64,000 nucleotides of DNA from Flavobacterium sp. ENC (GCF_020991415.1 NZ_JAJMOY010000003.1:124001-188000); one strand, 5' to 3'; positions 27,429-36,769 are shown, counted from the first letter of the stretch. Made by a program: numbers and translations. Notes: generated by a model not told the origin, from the sequence alone.

Positions 27429-27461
27429 AAAACACTCTAATAAAGTTTAAAAGAGTGTTTT
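27429..27461 (-). terminator. Terminator of kup
   Basis: Perfect AAAACACTCT / AGAGTGTTTT stem with A-rich left flank (a T run on the minus strand). Confidence 0.75.
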
Positions 27462-27483
27462 CTGAATTTATTTTGGAATAACT

Positions 27484-29448
27484 TTATTTTATAATTCGTG
27501 TTAATCCAATATTTTCCGGAGCATGAAGCACCATCGGGAATTTCTCTATTTTTACGGAACTGCTGTCTAAGCCAAAAGCTCTTTCTTCAGATAAACTTAA
27601 TTTTTTGATAAAGAAATACGAGTTCATGATGATATTTTCGTGCCATCTTAAATCGTTGTCATTAGAAAGGAATTTCTCAGACAGTACAAATTTAAAGTCT
27701 CCGATAATATTATTTTTGTTTAAGGACTCATATCGGCTGGTAATATCTACTTCGCCATTTTTTACCATATCCCTGATTACTTCACGGAACATGAGGTTTA
27801 TTTTGGTTGGTTCCCTGAATCCTAAATTAAAATCGACTCTGTAAATATCGTCTTTTGCAATTTCGGTAACTTTATATTGTGTTTTGTAAGGTTCAGTTAA
27901 AATGTTAACATGTACAAACCAGTAAATGTCAGCTCTTTTTGGGCGTTTTTGCAGGATTGAATACATTACTTTCTGCTCTAATTCATCAACACGGTTTGCA
28001 TTGGTCATATAAACCAGATGCGTAGCATATTTTGGAATAGATAAGTCTTCACTCAATTCCATCAATACTTTTTTATAGTCGTCGATTTTGACAATTTTAG
28101 TATAGTTTTTATTGATTTTCTTAGCCAGATACCAGATGGTCATAATCGAAATTAAAACCGCTGCAATGATTAAAGTTACATAACCGCCTTCGGCAAATTT
28201 GGTAACATTGGCAATTAAAAAGCTAAATTCAATTATAAGGTAAATTGTAATTAACGGCACCATGAAAATTAACTTAATACGTTTCATGATCAGGTAATAG
28301 TTTAGTAAGATAGTCGTCATGATCATACATAAAACGATTGCCAGACCATAAGCATGCTCCATGTTGCTTGACTTTTCGAAATGGAGAACAATTCCGACAC
28401 ATCCAAAAAACAGCAGCCAGTTGATTGACGGAATATACAATTGACCTTTTACTTCGGTCGGATATTTGATTTTTACTTTCGGCCAGAAATTAAGTCGCAT
28501 CGCTTCATTGATCAAAGTAAAGGATCCGCTGATTAAGGCTTGTGAAGCAATTACGGCAGCCAAAGTTGCGATAACAATTCCTACCGGCTGAAACCAGTCC
28601 GGCATGATCAGATAGAATGGATTTCCATTTTCTCCTCCTAATGCCTGTAGCGTCTGACCTTCATGATGGATCAAAAAAGCAGCCTGACCAAAATAATTTA
28701 ATACTAAAGTAAGCTTCACAAAAATCCAGCTGATTCGGATGTTTTTTCTTCCGCAATGCCCCATGTCTGAATACAATGCTTCTGCTCCGGTGGTACATAA
28801 AAATACAAGTCCAAGAACAAAAAATCCTTCAGGATGTATCTGTAATAAGTGATACGCATAATAAGGGTTAAGTGCCTTTATAACTTCGGGGTGATGTGAA
28901 ATCTGAATAACTCCTAATGTTCCTAACATGGTAAACCAGATTAGCATCATAGGGGCAAAGAATTTACCTACTAATTTAGTTCCAAATTGCTGAATGGTAA
29001 AAAGAACAAATAAAATTCCAATCACAATCGGAATCGTATTAATCTGCGGATAATAGGTTTTTATTCCTTCTACAGCGGATGAAACCGAAATTGGCGGAGT
29101 TATAATTCCATCTGCCAGCAGGGCACTACCTCCAATAATTGCCGGGACAATCAGCCATGTTATTTTGGTTTTTTTGACTAATGCGTACAATGCAAAAATC
29201 CCTCCTTCACCGTGATTATCGGCACTTAAGGTGATAAGAACGTACTTTATGGTAGTCTGTAATGTCAATGTCCAGAAAACACATGAAATACCTCCTAAAA
29301 CAATGTCAGCACTAATGATGTGTTCTCCCAGAATGGCTTTCATTACATATAATGGAGAAGTACCAATATCTCCATAAATAATCCCTAGTGTGATTAGTAA
29401 ACCTCCAATAGACAACTTACTGTGTAAGTTTTTATGCGCTGCGCTCAT
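27484..29448 (-). CDS. kup: KUP-family potassium transporter
   Basis: A 654-residue potassium uptake permease (proton symport). Start placed at MSAAHKNLHSKLSIGGLLITLGIIYGDIGTSPLYV because the family begins with this cytoplasmic stretch; the 19 upstream codons are not conserved in character. Diagnostic segments: GIIYGDIGTSPLYV, SADNHGEGGIFALYAL, GDSALLAD-like GGSALLADGIITPPISVSSAVEG, and TGAEALYSDMGHCGRKNI. Twelve hydrophobic segments, then a ~200-residue cytoplasmic C-terminus. Monocistronic with a strong terminator. Confidence 0.93.
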   Translation of the reverse strand: MSAAHKNLHSKLSIGGLLITLGIIYGDIGTSPLYVMKAILGEHIISADIVLGGISCVFWTLTLQTTIKYVLITLSADNHGEGGIFALYALVKKTKITWLIVPAIIGGSALLADGIITPPISVSSAVEGIKTYYPQINTIPIVIGILFVLFTIQQFGTKLVGKFFAPMMLIWFTMLGTLGVIQISHHPEVIKALNPYYAYHLLQIHPEGFFVLGLVFLCTTGAEALYSDMGHCGRKNIRISWIFVKLTLVLNYFGQAAFLIHHEGQTLQALGGENGNPFYLIMPDWFQPVGIVIATLAAVIASQALISGSFTLINEAMRLNFWPKVKIKYPTEVKGQLYIPSINWLLFFGCVGIVLHFEKSSNMEHAYGLAIVLCMIMTTILLNYYLIMKRIKLIFMVPLITIYLIIEFSFLIANVTKFAEGGYVTLIIAAVLISIMTIWYLAKKINKNYTKIVKIDDYKKVLMELSEDLSIPKYATHLVYMTNANRVDELEQKVMYSILQKRPKRADIYWFVHVNILTEPYKTQYKVTEIAKDDIYRVDFNLGFREPTKINLMFREVIRDMVKNGEVDITSRYESLNKNNIIGDFKFVLSEKFLSNDNDLRWHENIIMNSYFFIKKLSLSEERAFGLDSSSVKIEKFPMVLHAPENIGLTRIIK

Positions 29449-29526
29449 GTATGTTTTTATAAAAGACGGTTGCAAATTTACTGTTTTAAAATAAATTAGC
29501 GTCAATTAAAATTAAAAAGATAAAAA

Positions 29527-29552
29527 AAAGCACAATCGTAAAATTGTGCTTT
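29527..29552 (-). terminator. Terminator of the Asn/Arg-rich protein gene
   Basis: AAAGCACAAT / ATTGTGCTTT stem, six-base loop, long A run on the left. Confidence 0.75.
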
Positions 29553-29581
29553 GATTTTTATTAGAAATGTAATCAGCAGAA

Positions 29582-30835
29582 TTAACCTCTTCGGTTTCCA
29601 CCTCTTGAGCCAGAGCCGTTTTCTCTTTGCGGCTGGCTGCCTCTTGATTCCTGATTTGCTCTTGGAGATTCAGTTCTTTGGGGTGCCTGTGCTCTTGAAG
29701 TGTTTGCTCTGTTTTCAGAACCTCCTCTGTTTTCGGGCATGCTTCTTGGTGTTTCTGTTCGTTGTACCGGAGCAGTTCTGTTAGAATTCCCTCTGTTTTC
29801 GGAATAAACTCTGGTGTTGGTTTCATTCGAGTTTCTTCTCACATCATTTCTTTGCGTGTTTTCGACTCTTGCCGGAGTGTTTACATTTGCGGCGTTATCT
29901 CTGTTTGTCGTTGTGACACGATTGGTGTTGTAATTTCTATCAGAAGGTCTGTTTACAGTTGCGTTTCTGTTATCATTGTTTCTATTATCATTGTTTCTGT
30001 TATCATTGTTTCTGTTATCTGTACCAGTTGTTCTTCCGGGATTGTACCTGTTGGTGTTGTTCACGTTTTGGTTTCTGCCGGCTTCTCTGGTTGCCACACG
30101 TCTCTGATCTAATTCGTATCTGTTATTGGTGTTGGCATGTCTTTGAGAAAAACTATAATTTGGGCGTCTTGTTTCATATCCGTAAGAACGTCTTGTTGCG
30201 TACAAAACCGGAGCCCTGTAACTTCTTCTCGTATTTACGTAATTATAATGGTTGTTTACATTAATACAAACATTGATATTTCTTCTGTATCTGTAAATAG
30301 GGTAAGGTCTCCATGCTGTATAGTAAGTAGGGTAGTAGTTCCATCCCCATGTAGAATAATAAGGTCTGTAATTGGTTATCCAGAATGAAGTGTAAATTAC
30401 CGGAGCTACATTGTAAACAGGCTCATAGATATAATTATCCCCATATAAATAAGAGTTTCCTACCACCTGGACAACGACTTTATTAGAGTTGTCTCTTTCG
30501 ATATCAATTGTAGCGATATCCTGATAAACATCACGATCCAGTACAGCCTGAATGATTACAACGTGCGTTCTGTCTTCTACAGATTCGATTACGCGCAGGT
30601 AGTCCACTTCGTCATCGTCATTTAAGTCAAGGTTAGAGATTTGATATTTAGGATCATTAAGGCGTCTTTCAAAATCCTGGAGATTGGCTGATTCTCCAAA
30701 TATTGAGGCAACAGCCCTAAGGTCTAAATTGTCGCTTATATCTGAATTTTTTGCATAAACAGTAGTTTGGCTTTGCGCCTGAACTGTACTAAAACCTAAT
30801 GTTAGTAATGCTATAAAAAGTAGTTTCGATTTCAT
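29582..30835 (-). CDS. Exported protein with Asn/Arg-rich low-complexity tail
   Basis: Hypothetical 417-residue protein. An SPI signal (ending STVQA) precedes a folded domain of ~110 residues (DLRAVASIFGESANLQDFE, LDLNDDDEVDYLRVIE, THVVIIQAVLDRDVYQDIATI), then a Tyr/Trp/Arg-rich stretch (~140-195). The second half is disordered: repeats of DNRNN (four in a row, encoded by a 15-bp tandem repeat), followed by Arg/Asn/Ser/Thr/Gly and a basic Gly/Arg end. Similar proteins are common in flavobacteria without known role; cell-surface or periplasmic location is likely. The repeat can vary in copy number by slippage. Confidence 0.75.
   Translation of the reverse strand: MKSKLLFIALLTLGFSTVQAQSQTTVYAKNSDISDNLDLRAVASIFGESANLQDFERRLNDPKYQISNLDLNDDDEVDYLRVIESVEDRTHVVIIQAVLDRDVYQDIATIDIERDNSNKVVVQVVGNSYLYGDNYIYEPVYNVAPVIYTSFWITNYRPYYSTWGWNYYPTYYTAWRPYPIYRYRRNINVCINVNNHYNYVNTRRSYRAPVLYATRRSYGYETRRPNYSFSQRHANTNNRYELDQRRVATREAGRNQNVNNTNRYNPGRTTGTDNRNNDNRNNDNRNNDNRNATVNRPSDRNYNTNRVTTTNRDNAANVNTPARVENTQRNDVRRNSNETNTRVYSENRGNSNRTAPVQRTETPRSMPENRGGSENRANTSRAQAPQRTESPRANQESRGSQPQRENGSGSRGGNRRG
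29963..30020. repeat. 15-bp tandem repeat inside a coding region
   Basis: About four units of TTTCTGTTATCATTG (minus strand codes DNRNN). One unit differs by one base. It keeps the reading frame. Confidence 0.85.
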
Positions 30836-30953
30836 GACAAATCATATTAAGATTAATATGGTGAGGTATCCAATTACTGTGCCAGAAAAAAAATCAAAAC
30901 ATATTTTATATGTTATAATTAATTGTATTTTAGCATGAAAAAAAGTGATTAAT

Positions 30954-32015
30954 ATGAAAAAAGTAATTTTATTTTTTGGTGCTTTTGTTTTATTTATGTC
31001 TTTTAAAACATTGAATAATAATGAAAAAGATATTGTAAACACTGGCTTCACCTCAGTACAAATAGAAACTTTATTTCAGGATAAAATCAGCATCAGGGCC
31101 ATTTCAATAGACAAAAATAAGGTTTGGTACGGAGGGGATAATTCCCGTTTTGGATGGTATGATTTAGGTACAAAAGAAAAATTTGAAGATCATATTTACA
31201 GGGATACTTTAAAATTAGAATTCAGAAGTATTGCCCAGACTTCAAAAAGTATTTATTTATTAAGTGTCGCCAATCCTGCCTTATTGTATCAGGTGTCGAA
31301 AAAGACGCATAAAGTAAAATTGGTTTATAAAGAAGTCAATTCGAAAGTATTTTACGACAGTATGCAATTCTGGAATGATAAAGAAGGCATTGCAATCGGC
31401 GATCCTACAGAAGATACGTTCTCGATCATTGTTACCCGTGACGGAGGGGAAACCTGGACAAAATTATTATCCGATAAATTGCCGACAAATGCCAAGGGTG
31501 AAGCCGCTTTTGCTGCCAGCAATTCCAATATAGTTATTAAAGGAAATGATACCTGGCTGGTTTCGGGAGGAAAAAAAGCCCGCGTTTTTTATTCTTCGGA
31601 TAAAGCAAAAACATGGAAAGTTATGGATACGCCCATTGTTCAGGGAAAAACAATGACAGGTATTTTTACAGCTGATTTTTACGATTCCAAACATGGGTTT
31701 ATTGCCGGTGGGGACTATGAACTTCCTGATCACAAGAAAGATAATAAGGCATTTACAAAAGATGGCGGAAAAACCTGGGAGCTTATAGGCCAAGATCAGG
31801 GTTTTGGTTATGCTTCCTGTATACAGTACGTACCCGGAGGAAATGCAAAGGAACTGGTTTGCGTTGGTGCTGCAGGCATTCAGTATTCTGCAGACGGAGG
31901 TCTTTCCTGGAAAGAATTGTCAGATGACAATAAATTCTTTACCATTCGGTTTATCAATAAAAATACGGCAATTGCGGCAGGTCATAATAAAGTAGCCCGA
32001 TTGCATTTTAATTAA
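30954..32015 (+). CDS. BNR-repeat / Ycf48-like propeller protein
   Basis: A 353-residue exported beta-propeller. The ATG is preferred over a GTG three codons earlier, giving the signal MKKVILFFGAFVLFMSF. Asp-box motifs VTRDGGETWTKL, YSSDKAKTWKV, TKDGGKTWELI and YSADGGLSWKEL recur at blade spacing. Ycf48-like proteins of this type are often called oxidoreductase in flavobacterial genomes, but nothing here shows redox chemistry. Monocistronic; a hairpin follows before the convergent ECF operon. Confidence 0.8.
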   Translation: MKKVILFFGAFVLFMSFKTLNNNEKDIVNTGFTSVQIETLFQDKISIRAISIDKNKVWYGGDNSRFGWYDLGTKEKFEDHIYRDTLKLEFRSIAQTSKSIYLLSVANPALLYQVSKKTHKVKLVYKEVNSKVFYDSMQFWNDKEGIAIGDPTEDTFSIIVTRDGGETWTKLLSDKLPTNAKGEAAFAASNSNIVIKGNDTWLVSGGKKARVFYSSDKAKTWKVMDTPIVQGKTMTGIFTADFYDSKHGFIAGGDYELPDHKKDNKAFTKDGGKTWELIGQDQGFGYASCIQYVPGGNAKELVCVGAAGIQYSADGGLSWKELSDDNKFFTIRFINKNTAIAAGHNKVARLHFN

Positions 32016-32023
32016 AATAATAA

Positions 32024-32063
32024 GAACCCTAAATAATAAAGTAAGTATTATTATATAGGGTTC
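32024..32063. terminator. Hairpin between convergent genes
   Basis: GAACCCT...AGGGTTC stem with an AT-rich inner stem (AATAATA / TATTATT). No strong T run, so terminator activity is probable rather than certain. Confidence 0.5.
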
Positions 32064-32087
32064 CTATCGCTGTTGTTTCTTTTAATC

Positions 32088-32546
32088 TTAGTTTTTAGCC
32101 GCTTTATCCCGATATTGTTTTAGTAATTTTCGGTTAAAATCATCTTCTGATTTTTTAAGCTTCAGTATTTTTTTTGCTGAAAGTACTTTCTTAAGATTCG
32201 TCATGTACTTTTCACGTAAAAGATATAATTCTTTATCTGTGCTTTCTATTTGGGAAAGGAGCACGGCAGCTTCTTTTTCTGAAAGTGAATTGATATTATC
32301 ATCGTCCAGCTTTCGCAAATACGTTTTCATCTTGTCGTGGCGCAATTCAAATTGTTTGTCGTCAAACGCATTGTAAATAGGCCAGAATCTCTCCGCTTCT
32401 GTAGACGTAAGTTCGAGTTCAGTGGTTAGAAAAGAGACTTTGTAAGCTTTGATTTTTTCGCGTTTCTCATCTACTTTATCATTTTGTGCATAAAATGAAT
32501 AACTAACTAAAAATAGAAATAGCGGAAATATATTTTTGATTTTCAT
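32088..32546 (-). CDS. Periplasmic Spy/CpxP-like sensor protein of an ECF operon
   Basis: A 152-residue exported, highly charged helical protein: SPI signal ending SFYAQ, then coiled-coil-like helices with the TTELELTSTEAERFWPIYNAFDDKQFELRHDK segment. This resembles the Bacteroidetes proteins found as the third gene of ECF sigma operons and annotated as sensor of sigma factor. The likely role is detecting periplasmic state and modulating the sigma/anti-sigma pair (inference from context). Lies 17 bp after the anti-sigma-like gene. Confidence 0.75.
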   Translation of the reverse strand: MKIKNIFPLFLFLVSYSFYAQNDKVDEKREKIKAYKVSFLTTELELTSTEAERFWPIYNAFDDKQFELRHDKMKTYLRKLDDDNINSLSEKEAAVLLSQIESTDKELYLLREKYMTNLKKVLSAKKILKLKKSEDDFNRKLLKQYRDKAAKN

Positions 32547-32563
32547 ATTTTTATGTTTTTGTT

Positions 32564-32977
32564 TTATTCTGAGATTAAATTTTCAATATTTGGATTGGAA
32601 GACAGAATGTCCTCAAGTGTTTCCTGTTCAAGAGCCACATTTTTATTAAGCGACTCGATATCTTTGGTGTCAAGCTGATTGATTAAATCATACTGATTCA
32701 GATTCGACTGATACGCCAAATAGGTTTCTAACGTATTTTCGTCAAGTTCTTTTGAGGTGTTGTTATAGTTGTTTACGATCGGAATCATTAGGGCAATAAC
32801 AATCACGGCTGCAGCAAGCATAGTAAGAACCCTTTTGCGTCTGTAAAAAGGAATCACTTTTACTTCTCTCTCATTAATTTGCTGTAAAACTTTCTCTGAA
32901 AGAGTATTAAAATAATTTTCAGGGGTTTTAAAGCCTGTCGTTATTTTCGGTTCGTTTTCTAATTTAAATGCTTTCAT
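32564..32977 (-). CDS. Probable anti-sigma factor (single-pass membrane protein)
   Basis: A 137-residue protein: cytoplasmic N-terminus (~45 residues, including GFKTPENYFNTLSEKVLQQI), one transmembrane helix (residues ~48-67, RVLTMLAAAVIVIALMIPIV), and a periplasmic tail of acidic helices. Topology and location between the ECF sigma gene and an exported sensor fit an anti-sigma factor. No zinc-finger (HxxxCxxC) anti-sigma motif is present, so the call rests on topology and neighbours. Confidence 0.7.
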   Translation of the reverse strand: MKAFKLENEPKITTGFKTPENYFNTLSEKVLQQINEREVKVIPFYRRKRVLTMLAAAVIVIALMIPIVNNYNNTSKELDENTLETYLAYQSNLNQYDLINQLDTKDIESLNKNVALEQETLEDILSSNPNIENLISE

Positions 32978-33010
32978 AATGTTTATAAGATATGTTTTAT
33001 AACAAAAGGT

Positions 33011-33553
33011 TTAATTTGAAGTAACATATAATTCAATTTTTTTTACGGCATGATGGTAAGATGCTTTCAGTGCACCAACAGAAGTCCCCAGAATTTCTGC
33101 GATTTCTTCGTATTTTAATTCCTCAAAATATTTCATCTTAAAGACCAGTTGCTGTTTCTCGGGCAATGTTACTATGGCTTTCTGGAGTTTCAATTGTATC
33201 TCGTCTCCGTCAAAATAGACATCGGCCCGTAAATTTTCGATCGTTTTATTTTGCAAAGCCTCAGAGGTTATTCCGTTTAGTTTTGCTTTCTGGTTCAGGA
33301 AAGTCAAAGCTTCATTGGTTGCAATACGGTACATCCAGGAAAAAAGCTTGCTTTCTCCTTTGAAATTCTTTAAATATTGAAAAATTTTTACAAAAGTATT
33401 CTGCAGCACATCATCGGCATCATCATGATTCAGAACAATGTTTCGAATATGAGCATACAAGGGCCTTTGATAATCGGACAAGAGTTTTTGAAACGCTGTG
33501 TTCTGCGTTTGGGGATTTAGTAATTGTGCTATAAATTCCTTCTCGTTTGTCAA
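33011..33553 (-). CDS. ECF-type RNA polymerase sigma factor
   Basis: A 180-residue sigma-70 family protein with region 2 (YAHIRNIVLNHDDADDVLQNTFVKIFQYLKNFKGESKLFSWMYRIATNEAL) and region 4 (LPEKQQLVFKMKYFEELKYEEIAEILGTSVGALKASYHHAVKKIE) separated by a short linker. First gene of the sigma / anti-sigma / sensor operon. Region 4 carries the usual HTH for a TT/AAC-type -35 element; target genes are not determinable. Confidence 0.92.
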   Translation of the reverse strand: MTNEKEFIAQLLNPQTQNTAFQKLLSDYQRPLYAHIRNIVLNHDDADDVLQNTFVKIFQYLKNFKGESKLFSWMYRIATNEALTFLNQKAKLNGITSEALQNKTIENLRADVYFDGDEIQLKLQKAIVTLPEKQQLVFKMKYFEELKYEEIAEILGTSVGALKASYHHAVKKIELYVTSN

Positions 33554-33618
33554 ACTTGTTGATTTATCTTGTTAGAATGAATTTAAAACAAAAGGTTTAA
33601 TCTGCTTTTATCCTTTTT

Positions 33619-34800
33619 TTAGAATTCTGATTCTTCCTGTTCTGCCGGAGGTGTTGTTGGAGGAGGAGAAGCAGGTTTTTTAGGTTTGACAGTCGTGTTT
33701 GGTTTTACAGGAGCAGGGCTGGTAGTAGTGGTTTCTTCTGTTTGCGGTGTGTAAACCGGAACAGCCGTAACCGGAACGACCTTAGGTTTTACCGGAAAAT
33801 AGATTTCAGTCAGTAATTTAGATTGACTTTTTACATCCAGTTTACTAAGGGTTAAAATTTCAAGATGAGACCAGCTTAAATCCGGAACTATTTTTTCGTT
33901 GTTGATATAGGCCCTTGTTTTTGCAATTGCCTCAGCGGTATGTGAATAATCACCGGTTAAGGTCGTTTTTACCGCTTCAAAACCATTTAGTTTTCCGGAT
34001 AAAATATCGCTTCCGGCACTTATCGAAATTTCCTTGTTTATTGGCAGGCAGATCGAAATTTTGGCTAAACCGGCTGCCGTATCGTATGTATGGTAAATGA
34101 TAAATGGTTTTCCACTGGTGTGTAAACCATTGGTCTGGCTAAAATGGATCAGTTTCGGAATTACAACCCTGGCATTCTTGTTTACCTTTTCAATTTCACT
34201 CGTAAAAGTCATTCTGATATAAGGTGTCTCTGTTTTTTTTACAACGCCATTGACTTTAATCGCATAGGTTTTAGTTTCGTAATTCAGGTTTTTATCAATA
34301 TTTACAAGACTTTTTTCATAAACAGTTCCGATCACATTATCAGACCCGCCATTTAATGCGGTATAAATTTTAAACATAAAGCTCATGGTTCCTTTGGCTT
34401 TCCAGGTCACTTTTGTTTTACCGGCCAGCGTGTCTTTGAAAATCCAGTGTACATCTGCCTCACTTCCGTTAAAAGTCATTTTTTGATGAATGCTTTCTCC
34501 TTCTTTTGTATTTCGCGTAACCGAACTTCCCGTTCCTTCACTGCCTTCCCAGGAAAAAGAGGCTCCGTTTCCGATGGTCTTCGCAGGAAATGACATTTTC
34601 ATCGTTGGATCTTCAACGGACCATGATTCAAAATCCTGGAAATTTCTAAAATCATTTACATAATTATAGACTGTGTTTCTGGGTGAATTGATCACTTTAC
34701 TTCTTTCTATTGAAAAATCTCCTTTTTGAGTAGCTACAAAAACTGTAAGGGCAACTAGGCTTAGTAACGCTAAAAGAAACAGATATTTTAAAATCTTCAT
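33619..34800 (-). CDS. SRPBCC-domain membrane-anchored protein with GyrI-like region
   Basis: A 393-residue protein. An N-terminal hydrophobic anchor or signal (residues ~5-23) precedes an SRPBCC/polyketide-cyclase-like domain (SPRNTVYNYVNDFRNFQDFESWSVEDP through ~165). The second half (~180-345) resembles the GyrI-like/AraC effector-binding fold (LNGFEAVKTTLTGDYSHTAEAI). The tail is Pro/Thr/Lys-rich and disordered. The combination suggests an extracytoplasmic small-ligand-binding protein; ligand unknown. Confidence 0.75.
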   Translation of the reverse strand: MKILKYLFLLALLSLVALTVFVATQKGDFSIERSKVINSPRNTVYNYVNDFRNFQDFESWSVEDPTMKMSFPAKTIGNGASFSWEGSEGTGSSVTRNTKEGESIHQKMTFNGSEADVHWIFKDTLAGKTKVTWKAKGTMSFMFKIYTALNGGSDNVIGTVYEKSLVNIDKNLNYETKTYAIKVNGVVKKTETPYIRMTFTSEIEKVNKNARVVIPKLIHFSQTNGLHTSGKPFIIYHTYDTAAGLAKISICLPINKEISISAGSDILSGKLNGFEAVKTTLTGDYSHTAEAIAKTRAYINNEKIVPDLSWSHLEILTLSKLDVKSQSKLLTEIYFPVKPKVVPVTAVPVYTPQTEETTTTSPAPVKPNTTVKPKKPASPPPTTPPAEQEESEF

Positions 34801-34987
34801 TGGGTAGGTTGTTTGGTGTCGTAAAGTTATAAATTTTATTACTAGTCCTGCGGGCTGTATAAAATTTAAATAACACTTTTTGCTTCTATTCGGATCAAAT
34901 CAGGTTTAAATAGAACAATTTGAAAATAATAAGCGAAAATCTACGGGGTTTATTTTTGATTTCTAAATATAAGGAAAAAATCTATAT

Positions 34988-35176
34988 TTACCTTTTTAAA
35001 AATATTTTGATAACAAATAATATGGCAATAAAAAGAAGGAAACCAATCAGTACTTTGTAATTTCCTTTATAGAAAATCCTGTGTAATGCCAGATCTTTTC
35101 GATAAGCAAATACCATTACGATTACAAATGCAATAAAAAAACAGAGCGCGAATATTAATTGTCCTTGACTAAACAT
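34988..35176 (-). CDS. Small two-helix membrane protein (62 aa)
   Basis: Hypothetical protein starting at MFSQGQLIFALCFF; the frame upstream reaches only a TTG, so the ATG is preferred. Two transmembrane helices flank a basic loop (YRKDLALHRIFYKGNYKV). A TAAATTTG -7-like box (minus strand) lies about 18 bp upstream of the start. Conserved-looking and typical of flavobacteria, but without known function. Confidence 0.72.
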   Translation of the reverse strand: MFSQGQLIFALCFFIAFVIVMVFAYRKDLALHRIFYKGNYKVLIGFLLFIAILFVIKIFLKR

Positions 35177-35257
35177 AGTTGAAATTATTTTTGACAAATT
35201 TAGAGAATTGTATAGGAATAGTTACTAATTTGGTAGTTCAATTAATTAAATAAAATC

Positions 35258-35638
35258 ATGAAAAAGCAAATAGATGCAGTTAAGGAATTCCACACTGCTT
35301 TTAAAATAGGGCACAGCGAAACACCAATTGCAGATTTAGGTGAAACCAAAAAATACCTTCGCTATAATCTGATGAAAGAAGAAAATGAAGAATATCTTGA
35401 TGCGGCTCAGAAAAATGATTTAGTTGAAATTGCTGATGCACTGGGAGATATGATGTATATTTTGTGCGGAACTATTATCGAGCACGGTTTGCAGGATAAA
35501 ATCGAAGCTGTTTTTGATGAGATTCAGCGCAGTAATATGAGTAAGCTGGGCGAGGACGGAAAGCCCATTTACAGGGAAGACGGAAAAGTAATGAAAGGCC
35601 CAAATTATTTTAAACCGGATTTTTCGAAACTGTTATAA
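35258..35638 (+). CDS. MazG-like nucleotide pyrophosphohydrolase
   Basis: A 126-residue all-alpha NTP-PPase/PRA-PH-fold protein. Metal-binding motifs are KEENEEYLDAA (ExxE-type, around 45) and EIADALGDMMYIL (ExxD-type, around 66-74), the classic MazG/HisE layout. Predicted to hydrolyse (d)NTPs or related nucleotides to monophosphate and pyrophosphate; exact substrate unknown. Monocistronic with a terminator. Confidence 0.82.
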   Translation: MKKQIDAVKEFHTAFKIGHSETPIADLGETKKYLRYNLMKEENEEYLDAAQKNDLVEIADALGDMMYILCGTIIEHGLQDKIEAVFDEIQRSNMSKLGEDGKPIYREDGKVMKGPNYFKPDFSKLL

Positions 35639-35642
35639 AAGT

Positions 35643-35679
35643 AAAACCCGACAGATTTTAAAATTTGTCGGGTTTTTTA
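35643..35679 (+). terminator. Terminator hairpin AAACCCGACAG
   Basis: AAAACCCGACAGATTTT pairs with AAAATTTGTCGGGTTTT, followed by a T run. It lies between convergent genes and probably works both ways. Similar to the hairpin at 54231-54263. Confidence 0.8.
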
Positions 35680-35698
35680 TATTTAAGTGGTTATTTGC

Positions 35699-36769
35699 TT
35701 ATTGCACTTTTACAGTCCATCCAAAAGTATCTTCGGAAAGTTTGTTTTGAAGACTGGTTAGTTTTTCTTTTAAAAGAGAAGCATACGAGTTTTCAACTGG
35801 TGTCATTTCGTAATACACATCCTGATAAGAGAATCCTTTAATAACGCTGATAACGGCAGCAGTTCCGGCTCCGAAGATTTCTTTCAGCGATCCATTTTTA
35901 GCAGCTTCTACCAATTCTGAAACAATCACAGGTCGAACGTCTACATTCAATCCTTCTTTTTCGGCCATAGCGATTAAACTTTTTCTGGTGATACCGTCCA
36001 AAATTCTTTCGCTGGTCGGAGCAGTAAGCAAAGTATCGTTTATTCTGAAGAAAACGTTCATGGTACCTGCTTCTTCCAGTTTCGTGTGCGTGGCATCATC
36101 GGTCCAGATCACTTGTTGAAATCCGTCTTTGTTGGCAAGATTGGTTGGGTAAAACTGTGCAGCATAGTTTCCGGCAGCTTTTGCAGCCCCGATTCCGCCA
36201 TTTGCCGCTCGGCTGTAATGTTCGGCTATAATTACTTTTACTTCACCGGCATAATACGATTGTGCAGGAGAAAGTAAAATCATGAATTTATATTCGTCAG
36301 ACGGGTTTGCTACCACGCCGGCACCGGTTGCAATCATAAAAGGACGAATATACATACTGCTTCCGTTTCCTCTTTTAATCCATTCCTGGTCTATTTTCAG
36401 TAATTCATTCAAACCTTCCATAAAAACATCTTCCGGAACTTCAGGCATCGCCATACGTACGGCAGAATTGTTGAAACGTTTGAAGTTTTCATCAGGTCTG
36501 AACAACCAGACATCATTGTTTTCATCTTTATAAGCTTTCATCCCTTCGAAAATAGCCTGTCCGTAGTGAAAGACTTTTGAAGAAGGATCCATCAAAATTG
36601 GAGCATATGGCTTAATGACAGGATTCTGCCACTGGCCATTTTTAAAATCACATTCAAATAAATGGTCTGTAAATACAGAGCCAAAGCTTAGGTTATCAAA
36701 GTCAACTGCGCTTATTTTTGACGAAGTAGCTTTTCTGATTTCAATTTTGCTTGTTTGAGTTGTACTCAT
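35699..36769 (-). CDS. ilvE: Branched-chain amino acid aminotransferase
   Basis: A 356-residue fold-type IV PLP aminotransferase of the eukaryotic-like BCAT group, catalysing the last step of Leu/Ile/Val synthesis or the first of their breakdown. The PLP lysine is expected at Lys197 in AAKAAGNYAA. Other landmarks: FHYGQAIFEGMKAYK near 67-81, YIRPFMIATGAGVVANPSDEY, EEAGTMNVFF and ILDGITRKSLI. Monocistronic; no other ilv or leu gene is nearby. Confidence 0.93.
   Translation of the reverse strand: MSTTQTSKIEIRKATSSKISAVDFDNLSFGSVFTDHLFECDFKNGQWQNPVIKPYAPILMDPSSKVFHYGQAIFEGMKAYKDENNDVWLFRPDENFKRFNNSAVRMAMPEVPEDVFMEGLNELLKIDQEWIKRGNGSSMYIRPFMIATGAGVVANPSDEYKFMILLSPAQSYYAGEVKVIIAEHYSRAANGGIGAAKAAGNYAAQFYPTNLANKDGFQQVIWTDDATHTKLEEAGTMNVFFRINDTLLTAPTSERILDGITRKSLIAMAEKEGLNVDVRPVIVSELVEAAKNGSLKEIFGAGTAAVISVIKGFSYQDVYYEMTPVENSYASLLKEKLTSLQNKLSEDTFGWTVKVQ

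Noticed and set aside
29512..30388. Frames overlapping the Asn/Arg-rich protein on both strands
   Set aside because: The low-complexity repeat leaves several frames open; only one has a signal peptide and a proper promoter/terminator context.
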